A stretch of 64,000 bases of DNA from Telmatactis stephensoni (GCA_029948255.1 JALIZF010001473.1:252501-316500), one strand, 5' to 3'. Shown: positions 22,771 through 34,630, counted from the stretch's first letter. The notes: generated by a model from the sequence alone, not told the origin. Translations and numbers: made by a program.

Positions 22771-23664
22771 AATAAAAGGCACCTGAAAGGTGCATGTATC
22801 TACTGCAGACGTGTTATAGAAATATTTTTGACAATGTGAAATGCATTGAAATTGAAAGAAAAACATGAAGAATGTTGAAGAATTTTATGGAGTTGGACAG
22901 GGCAGTTTGATATTACCTCAACTGATGTCTTTCGGAAATTAAATGTTCGGAAAAACTTGGTAAGTGATATTCTTAACAATGTTTTTACGTCCATCAATAG
23001 AGACAGCTTTCATAGACAGTGTCATAGGTTTTATAAAAGGAATTGCTAGTGTTTGTTTGGCCTTGCAATCAAGGTCCACGGTTTGAGGTCTTCGTACATA
23101 CTGTAGGCCATTACATTTTTTTATTTAAATAGGAGCTGAAATATTATATAATGAAGTGAATTATTTGATGATAGTTTACATGCAATCGGTGTAAACTTGT
23201 TTACTGTTGCTAAAAGATAGAACATTTGCGAAAGGCTCAAACGAGATCGAGACGAACACTTCAATATTGTATTGACTTACCGGCTCAAAAACGACCTCAA
23301 AATTGAATATTGATTTAAAAATTCCATAAGAATAAACCTGACACATTCTATTAAAGCTGAGCCTTATTAATGGGCATAAAAACATTGCTAAAAACATCAC
23401 TTACCAAGATTTTTGACTTGAATTCCTGTCAAGCTTGTCAACAGTCGTCATGTCCGTGTTCCCGTGTATTTTCCGAAAATATTCCGACTTTTCTATTGTT
23501 AACACTTTCTATTGTTAACAAGCATAGAACTTCGTGTCGAAACTCACACATGTTCTGGTGAATACCAATATACCCTGATCTCATAATTTGAGTGAAGCAT
23601 GAAGTATATCCATTTTCAACACGATGACATAGTATCTACTGCATTCTGCAGTAGATACAAAAAA
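22771..23664 (+). mobile_element. Putative non-autonomous Helentron (HINE-like), copy 1
   Basis: The left end has a 6-bp-stem hairpin GCACCTGAAAGGTGC (22779-22793) followed by GTATCTACTGCAGA (22796-22809). The right end is a 12-bp-stem hairpin GTATCTACTGCA-TTC-TGCAGTAGATAC (23632-23658), whose second arm is the inverted copy of the left motif. There is no coding capacity. Sub-terminal inverted repeats plus a 3' hairpin are known for Helentron-derived elements; class assignment is inference. A second copy lies at 60203-61178. Confidence 0.6.
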
Positions 23665-23984
23665 TAAAAATTGAGTTGTAAGCTAAATGTCTCATTTAAT
23701 GACTCTCAGCGCGTAAGAACTATGCAAACGGAATCTCGCTCTAAAAGGCATTATATTATGAACAGATATCGTATAGCAAAAACTAGGGTTCATAATTTAT
23801 TATTTATTAAGAACCTTTTAAGCAAAGTCCTCACAAATAGCGAAGCCCCTCTGCTATCAAAAGGCTTTAAGCTCAGTCCAACTCCTCCAAAGGCAGCTTC
23901 TAATGTGCTAATAGTGACCTTTAGCATCACGTTGATCGCACACGGCAAACCGCAGGATAGAGTAGATTTCGTATAACTGTGAAA

Positions 23985-25404
23985 ATGGCACTGCACTGTC
24001 ACAACGGAATTCCTGCCGTTTCTTTGCCTAGTACAACCTCTGGTGTTTCCAACGTTGTTGGGGTTCTAGTGAGAAGCTCAAGTTCTTTATCATCCTCTAC
24101 TGCTTCTGGGAGTGCGAGTACAGTTTCTACGGTTTCTACGCCAGTAACTTTGCCTTCATGTACTACACAAGCTAGTTCAGTCAGCTCGCGAGTCTCAACA
24201 GCAAGCTCTGTGGTTCCAGTTGTTTCCTCTGTCCCTTCTAATGCAGAGGTGGGTTCATATTTTTTCTAGTGAATGCGAATTTGTTCGTGTTATGAGTTGT
24301 GTGTTGTTGGTAATTTTCATGTTGGGTGCCAAATATTCATGCTTTAGGGACCATGAGGTCACAAAATTATGTAAATTTATGTTTGATTAGACTTTCTTCT
24401 CTCTGTTGTGTACATATCACTCGTATATCTGGTCCAGTTTGTTTGCGACATTTTTTATGTATATTTTGTATAGATTATGTTTATTATTATTACTACTATT
24501 TATTTTGTGTTTACTTCATAATATTTTTTCATATCGATTGTTAGATATTTTATGGCAGATTTATCTATTGTGATGCACTGTGTGCGCTCTTGGAGAGGAA
24601 ATAATTTACTGGAGTTACTGTGATGCACTGTGTGCGCTCACTGAGAAGAAATAACTTACTGGAATTATTGTGATGCACTGTGTGCGCTCTTGGAGAGGAA
24701 ATAATTTACTGGAATTACTGTGATGCACTGTGTGCGCTCACTGAGAAGAAATAACTTACTTGAAGTATTGTGATGCACTGTGTGCGCTCACTGAGCACAA
24801 ATAATTTACTAGAGTTATTATGATGCACTGTGTGCACTCATTGTGGAAAAATTGACTGGAATTAATGTAATGCACAGTGGGTGCTCACTGAGGGGAATTC
24901 AAAACTATTGTGATGCACTGGGTGCGCTCATGGAGGGGAACTAATTTACTTGAGTTATTGTGATGCACTGTCTGCAGTTACGATGGACAACTGAAGTAGA
25001 AGGGTTAGAACGCATGTGGTTATTTTACCCCTTGTTAGGCATCAGGTGAAGTGAGAGTGTTAAGGGACCAGTTAGAGGAGATGCGAAAGAAATTGAATAA
25101 GGCACTAGTGGACACTTCTCTGGCTTCACTACAGCTGCTCATCTCCAAACCACAGGCGCTATTTGACCCTTATGCAGCGATAGCAGCTTTGGAGCACCTT
25201 GTTGACTGTGCAAGAGAGTGTGGGGATGCTAGAGCAAACCCCTTTAGAATTGTCCTCAGGCAATGCCGCCCACTGATCCAGAGTCCAGCTCTTCAACCTG
25301 CGCTGATAAAGTTAGTGGCAGATAAGGAGGGAGCAAAGGTTTCAAAGGTGGTTGAGAAGGCGTTAAGAAAGTCCTTGCCCGTGCGATTACAATTCTATAT
25401 TTAA
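23985..25404 (+). CDS. Two-exon gene: Ser/Thr/Val-rich N-terminus plus helical C-terminal domain
   Basis: Exon 1 (23985-24249) encodes MALHCHNGIPAVSLP and a long Ser/Thr/Val-rich tract, ending at donor GTGGGT. Exon 2 (25039-25404) follows acceptor CCTTGTTAG and joins in phase 0. It encodes LRDQLEEMRKKLNKAL (coiled coil) and a helical region with DPYAAIAALEHLVDCARECG and QCRPLIQSPALQPALIKLV, ending at TAA. The intron holds a 50-bp minisatellite. I do not recognise the family; the product could be host or transposon-encoded. The exon join is clean, so it is probably real. Confidence 0.55.
24567..24980. repeat. 50-bp minisatellite, about nine units, in an intron
   Basis: Units begin TGTGATGCACTGTGTGCGCT at 24570, 24620, 24670, 24720, 24770 and 24820, with degenerate units near 24868, 24910 and 24960. 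The first four alternate between CTTGGAGAGG and CACTGAGAAG types, a two-unit higher-order pattern. Confidence 0.9.
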
Positions 25405-25919
25405 TTAAAAGAGTATTTGTTACATTAAGATTACAATTGCTTGATCATACATTCTGATCATATTTTCACAACAATCTCGCTCAGTTCATTTGTTGTGTGA
25501 ACACGTTCCTTGAAACTTTGAAAGAGGTCGGATTACCTGTTACATAATCATCAAGTTATTCATTAAATCTGTACTTAACAGTGGCTTTGAAGGGACATTG
25601 GAATAGCATGAAATATTTTTCAAATGAGAGCTACTAACTAATACCCAATTGAGAGTGACAATCAACTAAAAAAATATTTCACACAATTTTAATGTCCCTT
25701 CAAAGCCACCGTAAGTTTGATTGTAATTGTAATGGAAAACAAATAAATTCTGATCTTTACTTCATGATTTATCAGAGCCCATTATTGTATATATTTCATA
25801 GCCTCCTATTTATATATAATATATATTTAATATTGCAAATCATCCAATAATGTAAAATACTTGACTTTTGATGGATAGTCGCGCATAAGACTGTTATTGT
25901 TTTAAATTAAACGGATTAA
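25405..25919. other. Intergenic stretch containing one MITE
   Basis: Apart from the MITE at 25579-25711 it is AT-rich. It runs into the 5' side of the Helentron; the exact Helentron 5' end could not be placed. Confidence 0.5.
25579..25711. mobile_element. ~131-bp MITE
   Basis: GTGGCTTTGAAGGGACATT (25581-25599) and its exact complement AATGTCCCTTCAAAGCCAC (25691-25709) bound an AT-rich centre. The arms continue weakly inward (GAAATATTTTT). No clear target duplication. Confidence 0.75.
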
Positions 25920-28492
25920 TTGAGTTTGAAAAACTCCGATCCTAACTCTGATCCTAACTCAGATCCTAACTCAGATCCTAACTCAGATCTCAACTCGGTG
26001 TTTAGTTTGTCTCAAGTGACCTTAGTTGAACCTCCACATTTGCTAGAAAATACTAGACCGATATACATAGGTCATATAGGTGAAATGCATTATGTTTCAA
26101 CATGTCTAGCTTCATGTTTTGACAATTCAATTGAAATTGAAGATGACAGATCAGGTACTTCTAATATAAAATCAACTTCCATAATAAGTGAAAGAGATGG
26201 ATCTTCTCAAAAAAGGAAACAATCAGCTGCTTATATGAAACAATATAGAATGTCCACTGAATCTCCTGAGAAAAGACCAAAGTGAAATGAATACGAAAGG
26301 AATCATAGAGCAGCTTCAGCATCTGCAGAGAAAAAGGCTAAGCGTAATGAATATGAAAGGAATCATAGAGCAGCTTCAGCCTCTACAGAGAAAAAAGCTA
26401 AATGCAATGATTATGAAAAGAATCGTAGAGCAACTACACATCTTGATTGTGCCATTGAAAAATTCCATGAATAGTAAAATAAGGTCCAGTAGTTGTGACC
26501 AGTTATGGTATAGACATAGTGTCATAAATGCAGATAAACTTAGACAGACAAATCCTGGCATGAAAAAATATCTATTAAATAAAACCAGTGTTGGTGACAA
26601 AGAGTGGGTTTGTAACACATGTAAAAATCATTTGATAAAAAACAAGGTCCCTCCATGTGCTGTTGCAAATGGTTTGGTTTTTCCAGAAAAACCGGATTTT
26701 TTTTTATCTGAATGAATTAGAATGTCGATTGCTAGCACCAAGGATTGCATTTCAAAAATAAAATAATGCAAGCACCGAGAGGATGCCAGCTAAAAACACT
26801 TGGTAATATTGCCATTGTTCCTGCACATTACACTCATATAGTAAAAATGTTACCACAGTTACACAACCAGACTGCTACAATTCAAAGTTGATTTAAAGCG
26901 AAAACTCTAGCATAAAAGTTCAGCATTGTCTTTAAATGTAAGACCACACACGGTAGTGCAAGCAGCTAAATGGCTAATGTAAAATAGCAGTTTGTATAGA
27001 AATGAAGGCATAGTATTTGATAAAAATTGCACAAGTTGAAAATGATAGCAATAATGACAGCTTTCAGAATCAGATGAAACAAATGCTTGCAATAATGTCA
27101 CTCCTGTAGAGTTAAGCCGATGATGAGCAATTAAGTGAAGATGAAGCAGAAACATGTGCAGGTGTAACTGATACTTTGTTTACTGCAAAAGACTTTTTGG
27201 ATGATAATGGGCAGCAAAATATTCTCAATGTTGCTCCAGCTGAAGGTAACAGACCATTGAGTGTTTTTAGAGATAAGCATTTTAAGAAGTTGGCATATCT
27301 TGGAACATTTTTTGGTCAGCCAAGACCAGAAACTAAACAAAGAAAAGTCAGTGTTACCTTTAGTGATATTTGCAAGTCAGAACTAGAACTAAAACGGTCA
27401 GATCGACGAGCTGCAATGTGCATTGAAAATATTTTTTTATAAAACAAAGAAGCTACAAATCAAAATACTTTTAGGAAAATCACATATTGCTCTTAGAAAA
27501 TGCAAGGGAAATAATAAAAATATTAAAGCAGGGCAATTGAAACAGCAAGGAGCTTTAGACAGATTAATCCGTCATGATGAAGGGTATAAATTTCTAAATG
27601 CATTAAGAGGTTCACCTCCATATTTTGAAAAGGCTAAAAGAGACTTGTTTGCAATGATAAGACAGCTGGGTCCTGCTACATTGTTTTGTAGTTTTTCATC
27701 AGCTGAAACACAATGGTTACACTTACTTAGAATCCTTGGAGAAGTTGTTGATAAAAAGCAATATACTGATGAACAAATAGAGCATTTTAACTGGGAGGAC
27801 AGATGCCAGTTAATTCAAAGTGACCCTGTAACATGCACCAGGCAATTTGATTATCAAGTCAATCAGTTTTTAATAAACATTCTGTCAAGTTTATTAAAAC
27901 CTTTAGGTAAAATATCAGACTGGTTTTATCGAGTTGAATATCAACAAAGAGGATCACCTCATATTCACATGCTGATATGGCTTGAAGGAGCTCCACAGTT
28001 TCAAGTAGATAGTGATGCACAAGTAACGGCATTCATTGATAAAATCATTTCATGCCATATTCCAGTAGATAATCCAGAACTGTTGAATCTTGTTAATAGA
28101 CAGATACATAGACACTCACATACATGGCGTAAGAGTACAACCACTCCATGTAGATTTAACTATCCACAACCTCCTATAAGGCAAACACACATAATTCATC
28201 CTCTGGATAAAGAAACACCAGAGAGTGAAACTAAATTTCATAAAGATAATTGGAAATCTGTTAAAAAATATTTGAATGACCTCAAAGAAGATGATTATAT
28301 TTCAATTTATCAGTTATTGCTTAACTTGCAAATTACTGAGGAAAATTATTTACTTGCTATTAGGTCATCTTTAAATACTCCTACAGTGTTTTTGAAAAGA
28401 AATCCCAATGAAATTCGTATAAACAATTATAATCCTGCTTGTCTTAGTGCATGGAGAGAAAATATGGATATACAGTTTGTCTTAGATGTGTA
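25920..28492 (+). pseudogene. Helentron, N-terminal half: repeat-rich leader, DUF6570-like and Rep (HUH) regions
   Basis: A rolling-circle transposase, split by a BEL insertion. From the start: a 12-bp repeat giving (DPNS)5; KRKQSAAYMKQYR; then a TGA at 26283, after which three 60-bp units code for NEYERNHRAASASAEKKAK. Next comes a Cys-containing region (WVCNTCKNHL, PPCAVANGLVFPEKP), then several frame breaks between 26710 and 27130, then DFLDDNGQQNILNVAPAEG. The Rep domain (27423-28492) has EYQQRGSPHIHMLIW, where HIH is the HUH motif. The frame ends at FVLDVY at 28492 by insertion of the retrotransposon. The remainder resumes at 34855. Many stops make it inactive. Confidence 0.85.
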
Positions 28493-28661
28493 TGTCTTGA
28501 AACCCCTCGATATCAAAGAAGTTGGGAGAGCTAATGGTGGGCTTCAAGACCGTTTATTGTGAACTGGTAACATACACCGCACGCGCGCGAACGCTTATGT
28601 CACAATCACTGTTGTTAATTAATTATTTCAACGGGACACAGGAAGCCCGCATTTCACAACA
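28493..28661 (-). repeat. BEL/Pao LTR (3' in element sense)
   Basis: 169 bp. A purine-rich CCCGGGAAGG on the minus strand just inside the LTR fits a polypurine tract. Confidence 0.9.
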
Positions 28662-28701
28662 CCTTCCCGGGGCGCGAATTAACAGATACAGTTCAAAGTT
28701 C

Positions 28702-30123
28702 TTATTTCTTAGTTCTTATTAAAGTTAAATTATGTCTCGGTGTCGTCTTCTGCCTGCTGCCGGATTCTCTGGCGAGCTTTTTCCGCAGCGGACCTCTTCG
28801 CGGGTCTGGTGTAGGTTTCGGCCGGCCCTGGTACGGTGTCATCTGGCACTGGCCCTTCCAGACTCTCAGACATTTCAAGCGGGTATAATTTTCGATCGGT
28901 CTGATGAGTTCTTTTCTATTACTCGAACGCAGAGTGGCTGCTCTCACTCGACCATCCCTTCCGGGGAGAAGACCTTTGATAACGCAAAGTTTCCACTGGT
29001 TTCGTGGGAGATTGTCATGCACCAGGACAACATCTCCAGGTTTAATTGGTGGTGAGTCCAAGTGTCCTCGGCTTTGGTGGAACTCTCTTAAGCTCGTGAG
29101 GTATTCTTTCCTCCAGCTCATCCAGAAAGACTTCAATAGGGTCTCGTGGTATCTCTTGCGCTTTCTCAACGTTCTCGCTGTTACCTGTCCTGGAGGGACG
29201 TAGTCTGTGTCCCCTCTTGATCTTTCCGCTGGTAGATTGAGAAGCCGTTGGCCACAAAGAAAGTGAGACAGTGTTAGGGGAGTTCCATCCTTGATGTCAT
29301 TGTACATGTAGGTTAGCGGACGACTGTTGAGCGCCGCCTCCACTTCGGTGACAATGGTGTTGAGTTCGAATATGTTCAGTGATGCCTTGCCGATACTCTT
29401 CCTTAAGCATCTTTTCACGAGTCCCACTAGTCTCTCATAAAATCCTCCCCACCACAGAGCTCTCTCGGCGATAAACTGCCATGTGACTCTCTTTTGGGTG
29501 AGAAACTCATGCGATACGTTCGAATCGAACGAGTGGCTCGTTATTTCCTCAGCGCCCGCCTTGAAATTCTTTGCGTTGTCTGAAATTATCATGTCCGGAA
29601 TTCCCCGTCTGCTGATAAACCTTTTGAAGGCTCGAATGAATGCTTCTGCTGATAAGTCTTCTACTATCTCGAGGTGTAGTGCTCTAATGGAGGCACAAGT
29701 GAACAGACTTATGTACACTTTCATTTGGGCTGATTTCTTGCCAATGTCGCGGACAAACAGGGGTCCTGCGTAGTCGAGTCCGGTTACTTGGAATGGACGA
29801 CCATCCAAAACGCGAGCTTTGGGTAGTGGTGGAGTGATAGCAGAGCGATAAGGGCGGCCTTCATGCCTTCTACAGATTACACATTTAGATAGTACTTGTT
29901 TGACCTTTTGCCTTCCTTGTGGGATCCAGTATTGTTGCCTGATTTGAGTCAGTGTGTCTCGTACACCTCCGTGAAGCACGAGTGCGTGAGCCTCACGAAT
30001 GATCAGTTCTGTCAAGTAGCTATCTTTGGGAATAAGTACTGGACATTTGGTTTTCTTTGATAGGGGTGCATTCTCTAGTCTGCCTCGACATCGGACGAGG
30101 CCGTCCTTGTCAATGTACAGTCC
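28702..30123 (-). CDS. BEL/Pao integrase portion of pol
   Basis: This is the DNA-joining enzyme of the element. The frame is open from the 507-bp insertion boundary to 28702 and reads DKDGLVRCRGRLENAPLSKK near its start. It has a zinc-binding-like HGGVRDTLTQIRQQYW...CVICRRHEG. The core catalytic acids are D in TGLDYAGPLF, D in IISDNAKNF and E in GGFYERLVGLV, and a DUF5641-like C-terminal domain ends near RLKCLRVWKG. It was joined to the upstream RT/RNase H frame before the insertion. The frame itself is intact. Confidence 0.9.
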   Translation of the reverse strand, partial: GLYIDKDGLVRCRGRLENAPLSKKTKCPVLIPKDSYLTELIIREAHALVLHGGVRDTLTQIRQQYWIPQGRQKVKQVLSKCVICRRHEGRPYRSAITPPLPKARVLDGRPFQVTGLDYAGPLFVRDIGKKSAQMKVYISLFTCASIRALHLEIVEDLSAEAFIRAFKRFISRRGIPDMIISDNAKNFKAGAEEITSHSFDSNVSHEFLTQKRVTWQFIAERALWWGGFYERLVGLVKRCLRKSIGKASLNIFELNTIVTEVEAALNSRPLTYMYNDIKDGTPLTLSHFLCGQRLLNLPAERSRGDTDYVPPGQVTARTLRKRKRYHETLLKSFWMSWRKEYLTSLREFHQSRGHLDSPPIKPGDVVLVHDNLPRNQWKLCVIKGLLPGRDGRVRAATLRSSNRKELIRPIENYTRLKCLRVWKGQCQMTPYQGRPKPTPDPRRGPLRKKLARESGSRQKTTPRHNLTLIRTKK

Positions 30124-30630
30124 TAGTCCAGTCCCAGACTATCTTTCTTGCCGCTCCAGGACTGGCGGAGAAAGAGAGTCCAGTATAACTTGCATGCGCA
30201 TGTGCAAAATGAGCCAATCAATTAATTAATTAGTATTTTGCGAGCTTGCAATATGCAAATGTCAGTGTTTGGTAGCAGTGGTAGTGATGCGTATCGAAAA
30301 ATTCACAAATACGTCTTTCACAACTGTCCATCCGTAAATGGCCTGTAACTGCTCAAACTTTGGTAAAAGATTATAGTTGGTTTTTCCAAGTGCATAGCTC
30401 ACTGAATCAACAAATGGCTTTCCGAAATGAGACTGATATCGTGTATACAAAACACTTTCTTCATCAGCCATCTTGAATCATTAGATGACTTTAGGATTTG
30501 TAACCACGCGATCACCACATGAATGTGGTGATCGCGTGGTCACTAAGCTGACATGCGCATGCAAGTTATACTGGACTCTCTTTCTCCGCGAGTCCTGGAG
30601 CGGCAAGAAAGAGAGTCTGGGACTGGACTA
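30124..30630. mobile_element. 507-bp TIR element with 10-bp target duplication, carrying a gene fragment (Pack-MULE-like)
   Basis: Termini TAGTCCAGTCCCAGACT and AGTCTGGGACTGGACTA start ~75-bp inverted repeats that continue through TTGCCGCTCCAGGACT and AACTTGCATGCGCATG. An exact 10-bp duplication, TGTACAGTCC, flanks it (30114-30123, 30631-30640). It interrupts the BEL pol gene between RNase H and integrase. A near-perfect 36-bp palindrome, CCACGCGATCACCACATGAA with its complement, sits at about 30507-30542. The interior carries a short coding fragment (30262-30471). Confidence 0.85.
30262..30471 (-). pseudogene. Captured RecQ-helicase-like 5' fragment
   Basis: The 69-codon frame starts MADEESVLYTRYQSHFGKPF and contains NLLPKFEQLQAIYG followed by KDVFVN. 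This resembles the Q-motif region and the strand just before Walker A in RecQ-like helicases, where K.EQ..AI...G.DVFV is common. The sequence diverges before any GKS motif. It lies wholly inside the 507-bp TIR element, so it was probably captured from a host gene. The resemblance is modest. Confidence 0.45.
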
Positions 30631-30640
30631 TGTACAGTCC

Positions 30641-33600
30641 CAATTTGTCGATGATCGCCGGGCGCTTTGGCTTAGATTGTTTACTCATAAGATGCTGAAT
30701 TTCGTCGAAATATGCTTTCCTTTGTGCTGATTTTATAAGGATTTTCTCTGCGTGGCGTATATCTTGAGTGGTGATTACTCTGCCTACGATATTCTTTCGA
30801 CATTTCACCACAAAGCGAAGTACAAGCGCTATGATCCGTAGTGCGGTGTTCAGGTTACTATATCTTGTAATGTTGATGACTTCTGGGTATTCCATAGGGG
30901 TTGTTTTTGTCATTAGTTGTTGTACACATTCATGGTTGTGAGTTGTGTTGCTTACTTCGACTTCTTTCCATGTCGGCCAATCATCTTCGGACTGTGCTAA
31001 CCACGAAGGACCCTCAAACCAAAAGCGGGCGTGTTTCCCTGTGAGTGCTTTCGCGGAGATCCCACGTGTTAGCAAGTCCGCAGGATTCGATGACGTGGGA
31101 CAATATTTCCACTCGTGTCGCCGTGCATGTGGTGTGGTTATTTGCTTTATCTTCTCGACTCGAGTTTTGATGAACTTTGGTAGCTCCTTGTGCGTTGATA
31201 TCCATGATAGCACTATCTGTGAGTCACTCCATAGTACAACTTTGGACAGAGTTATTGCAAGGCTTTTATTGATGTAATCATAGAGCTGAGCCCCTAGAAG
31301 TGCTGCCTGTAGTTCTAGTCTGGGTAGTGTTTGTGTCTTAATTGGGGCGACTTTGCTTTTCGCCATTACGAACGTCGCTTGTGTACTGGCTCTCATGTAG
31401 CTGACTGCTCCGTAGGCTCGTTCGCTACTGTCGCAGAATACGTGGATTTCTACTGGTTCATGGGTGCTTGATAGTGGTGTGTAACGCCTCCGAATCTCAA
31501 GTGAAGTGAGGTGTTTTACTTCCTCAAACCATTGCCGCCATTCTTCTCTGTGATCACTTGGTAGGTTGTCATCCCAGCTGATGTTGAGCTTCCATAATTT
31601 TTGCATCATAATTCTTGCTCTTATGCTGAATGGTTCTACTGTACCCATGGGGTCAAAGAGCTTCGATGCAATGCTGAGCACTGTTCTCTTCGTCGTTTTG
31701 TCGATTTTCTTTGTCGTTTCGAGCAACTTCTCAAGTGATAGTGAGAGCGAGTCCAATTGCGAGTTCCATTTGATGCCGAGTACTTTTACCATTCGGTCTG
31801 CGTCTGTCTTGTCAATTTGAGTTTTCTTTGTTAATCGCGCGGAGTTTGTTGTCCACTGACGCAGATTCATGCCGGCTTCAGAGAGGTATTCTCTTGAGCG
31901 GGCGTAGTATTCGATTGCTTGTTCTTCGGTACTCATCCCGGAGACTACGTTGTCCATATACATGGAGTCTTTTAAATCTGCGGCAATTTTGTTCCTTCCC
32001 TTTTGGTCGAGGTGATAGCGTATTGTTGCTCCCAGCAGGAATGGCGATGGGGCAGGTACACGTTTGAATCTGTACACCTTTAAGTTGCCAGGGCTGCTGG
32101 CTGACTTGGTTGAGTCTTTGAACCATAGAAAGTGTGTTGCATCTCTATCCAGTTCGTTCAGCTCTATTTGTAGGAACGCCTTTTCGATGTCAGCTGTAAA
32201 CGCTATTTCGTGAAGTTGAAATCTTAGTAGAATACCCATTAACTCCTGCATGAGGTTTGGACCTTTGTACAGACAATCGTTTAAGCTTGGAGCGTTTGGG
32301 ACTTTTGCAGATGCATCGTACACTATTCTCATTTTCGTAGTTGCACTGTCTAATCTGAAGACTGGAAAGTGCGGGATGTAATGCAATATCCCTACGTGTG
32401 TACTTGGGGTAGAGACCTTTTCGATGAATTCTTGCTTTTCCTGATCTTCCAGGTATTTGATGTAGCTTTCGATGAGTTTGGGATCTTTCCTCAGTAGGCT
32501 TCGACGGAGACTATCTAGTCTGTTTTTAGTCATCCCGAAGTTGCTTGGCAACTCGTGCTTGTTGTCTCTCCATGGCAGACGTACAACGTATCTGCCAGAG
32601 TATTGATTAAATTCTATGGTTTCATTGAAGACCTTTAACACATCATCTTCTTCTTCGTCTTTAGTTGTCTCTATCTCGTTGATTTCCCAGAATTTAGGGA
32701 GTATGTCTTCGAGCGATTCTTGGGCTTGTATGGCATCTGTTCTATTACAGGCTACCCGTGAGGAACACTCTCTGCTGTCCTGTGTGGTGGGGCCAGAGAT
32801 TAGCCAGCCGAACTTGCTATTCATGGCGATGATTCCTCCGTCGCCGCACTTGATTAATTCTCCTGTTATCAAGTAGCTGTAGAGGTCGTTTCCGATAATG
32901 ATGTCCACGTCAAGGGCCTCATTGTTTTGCGGTGGGTCAGCTAATCTGAGCTGCTCTATTTCCTTGTGGTTTAGGCCGCCTTGTTTCATTTGGTATGACA
33001 ACGGCGGACATATGATCGGTGTGACAAGCGCTGTAAAGTCAATGTCTTCGTGATTGGTGCGGAATTTGAGTTGTACAACTTGGTACTCCTCTCTGTTGCT
33101 GCGGTTCGAACCGAACGTTGTCACGTCGAGTACTTCGTTTCTTAGCGGTTTGAGTTTTAGTTTTTCCTTGAGGTCCTTTGCTATGAAGGTTCTTTGAGAT
33201 CCGGAGTCAAATAGCGCTCGGGCTTGATGCATGTAGCCTTTTGAACAGACAACTGTCACGAGTGCGGACTGCATTAATATCGTCGTGTCCGGGTGTGGGG
33301 CTTGCGTTGTTCCCATATGCGTATGTGCGCTCGATGCGGACGCGGTTACGTTGTCGTCTTTATGTGCATGCGTAGGGGACGTGTTCTGTGACTCGCACAG
33401 TGACGTGTGGTGCTTCATTTTGCAGTTTCTGCAGCTGCCTTTTGAGTAGCATTGGCTGGTTGTGTGATTTGCACCGAGGCAGTTAAAGCATCGTCGGTTC
33501 TTGCGTAGAAATGCAAAACGGTCGCTTACGGTAGTTATTTTATCGCAATGTACTGGTGGGTGTTGACCGTCACAGTACGTGCAGGTCTTTCTTTCTGGTT

Positions 33601-34630
33601 TACTACTCGCTCTTTGCCTTCTGTGATATGCACTGGAGAGGAAAGCTCCTGCTGTCGGTACTGGTTTGTCATCTTGCAAACCGGATGTTGACGGTGATTC
33701 AGGGGTGTTCAAGCGGCCCTTTTCGCGCGTTTCTATTTCTTGTCTTAACGTGTCTCTCAAGTCATTGAGGCAGCTATCTGCTTTCTTGTTCGCTCGAAAT
33801 ATTGCGCGGCGTATTTCTTCCGGTAGTTTCTTCAGTAGTATTGGTATCAGTAGACTACCGTAGGATTCCGTTTGCGTTCCTAGGGCTTCTAAGCCTCGTA
33901 TATAGTTTTCGCAAGTGTCATAAAATGTTCTTAGCCTTTTCACATCGCCTGTTGTTGAGGGGATTTTTGATAAGGCGTCCATGTAATGATTGATCAGGGT
34001 CTGCCTCTGGCCATAGCGTTGCTGGAGAATATCTACCGCTTTCGTGTAATTGTCGTTTGAAAGTGGCAGTCCCGAAATTGTGCGGGCTGCCTTGCCTTTC
34101 AGGAGGCCATTCAAGTAGTTCATTTTGTCTATATTAGACAGTTCGGAGTTTTTGTCTATGGCAGAGGAAAACCCATCCCAGAAAGTGAGCCAGTCTAATA
34201 AGTCGCCACTAAATGGCTTCAACGTCAGTTTCGGCAGCTTAATGGCTACTCTATGTTGTTGAACTTGCTCTGTAACATCGTTAAACTGAAACGAGCTCAC
34301 CCGTTTTTGATCCGGTTTCATGTATCCAGTTGTGGATCCAGTGAACTTCATGACCTTTGTTTGTAGCTCGGCTATCCTCTCTTTCCACAGGATTGCATCT
34401 GCTACTTCGTCCTCTATAGCTTGTTGGTCCGCGCAGAATCCGATGATTGCTTCGTCCGCTCTCTCTAGTTCGTCTTTGCAACGGTTAAGTCTGTCGACGA
34501 TAGCTTCTAGCTCCAGCAAGTTTGTTTCTTCGGATTCCATGATCGAATCAGCCTTGTTGATGTCCCTCGTGCAATGGCCTCGTATCGCGGCGCGTGTGCC
34601 TTTCTTGATTCTTAGCTCGTGTTCGGCCAT
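30641..34630 (-). CDS. BEL/Pao gag-pol: Gag, protease, RT, RNase H
   Basis: One frame of about 1330 codons before the insertion. Order: N-terminal coiled coil (MAEHELRIKKGTRAA); DUF1759-type Gag (LPKLTLKPFSGDLLDWLTFW); zinc knuckles (CTYCDGQHPPVHC; CFNCLGANHTTSQC); retropepsin-like ARALFDSGSQRTFIAKDL; RT with FTADIEKAFLQIEL and DSMYMDNVVSG (the YxDD position reads YMDN); and RNase H with IHVFCDSSERAYGAVSY and LWSDSQIVLSW. The ATG at 34630 lies 32 nt inside the primer-binding site. The last residues before the stop at 30566 are contributed by the 507-bp insertion. Open throughout, hence a young insertion, but pol is now split. Confidence 0.95.

Noticed and set aside
31920..31980. YMDN in the BEL RT taken as a loss-of-function mutation
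   Set aside because: I recall that some BEL/Pao elements have Asn at this position, so it cannot be called inactivating from one copy.
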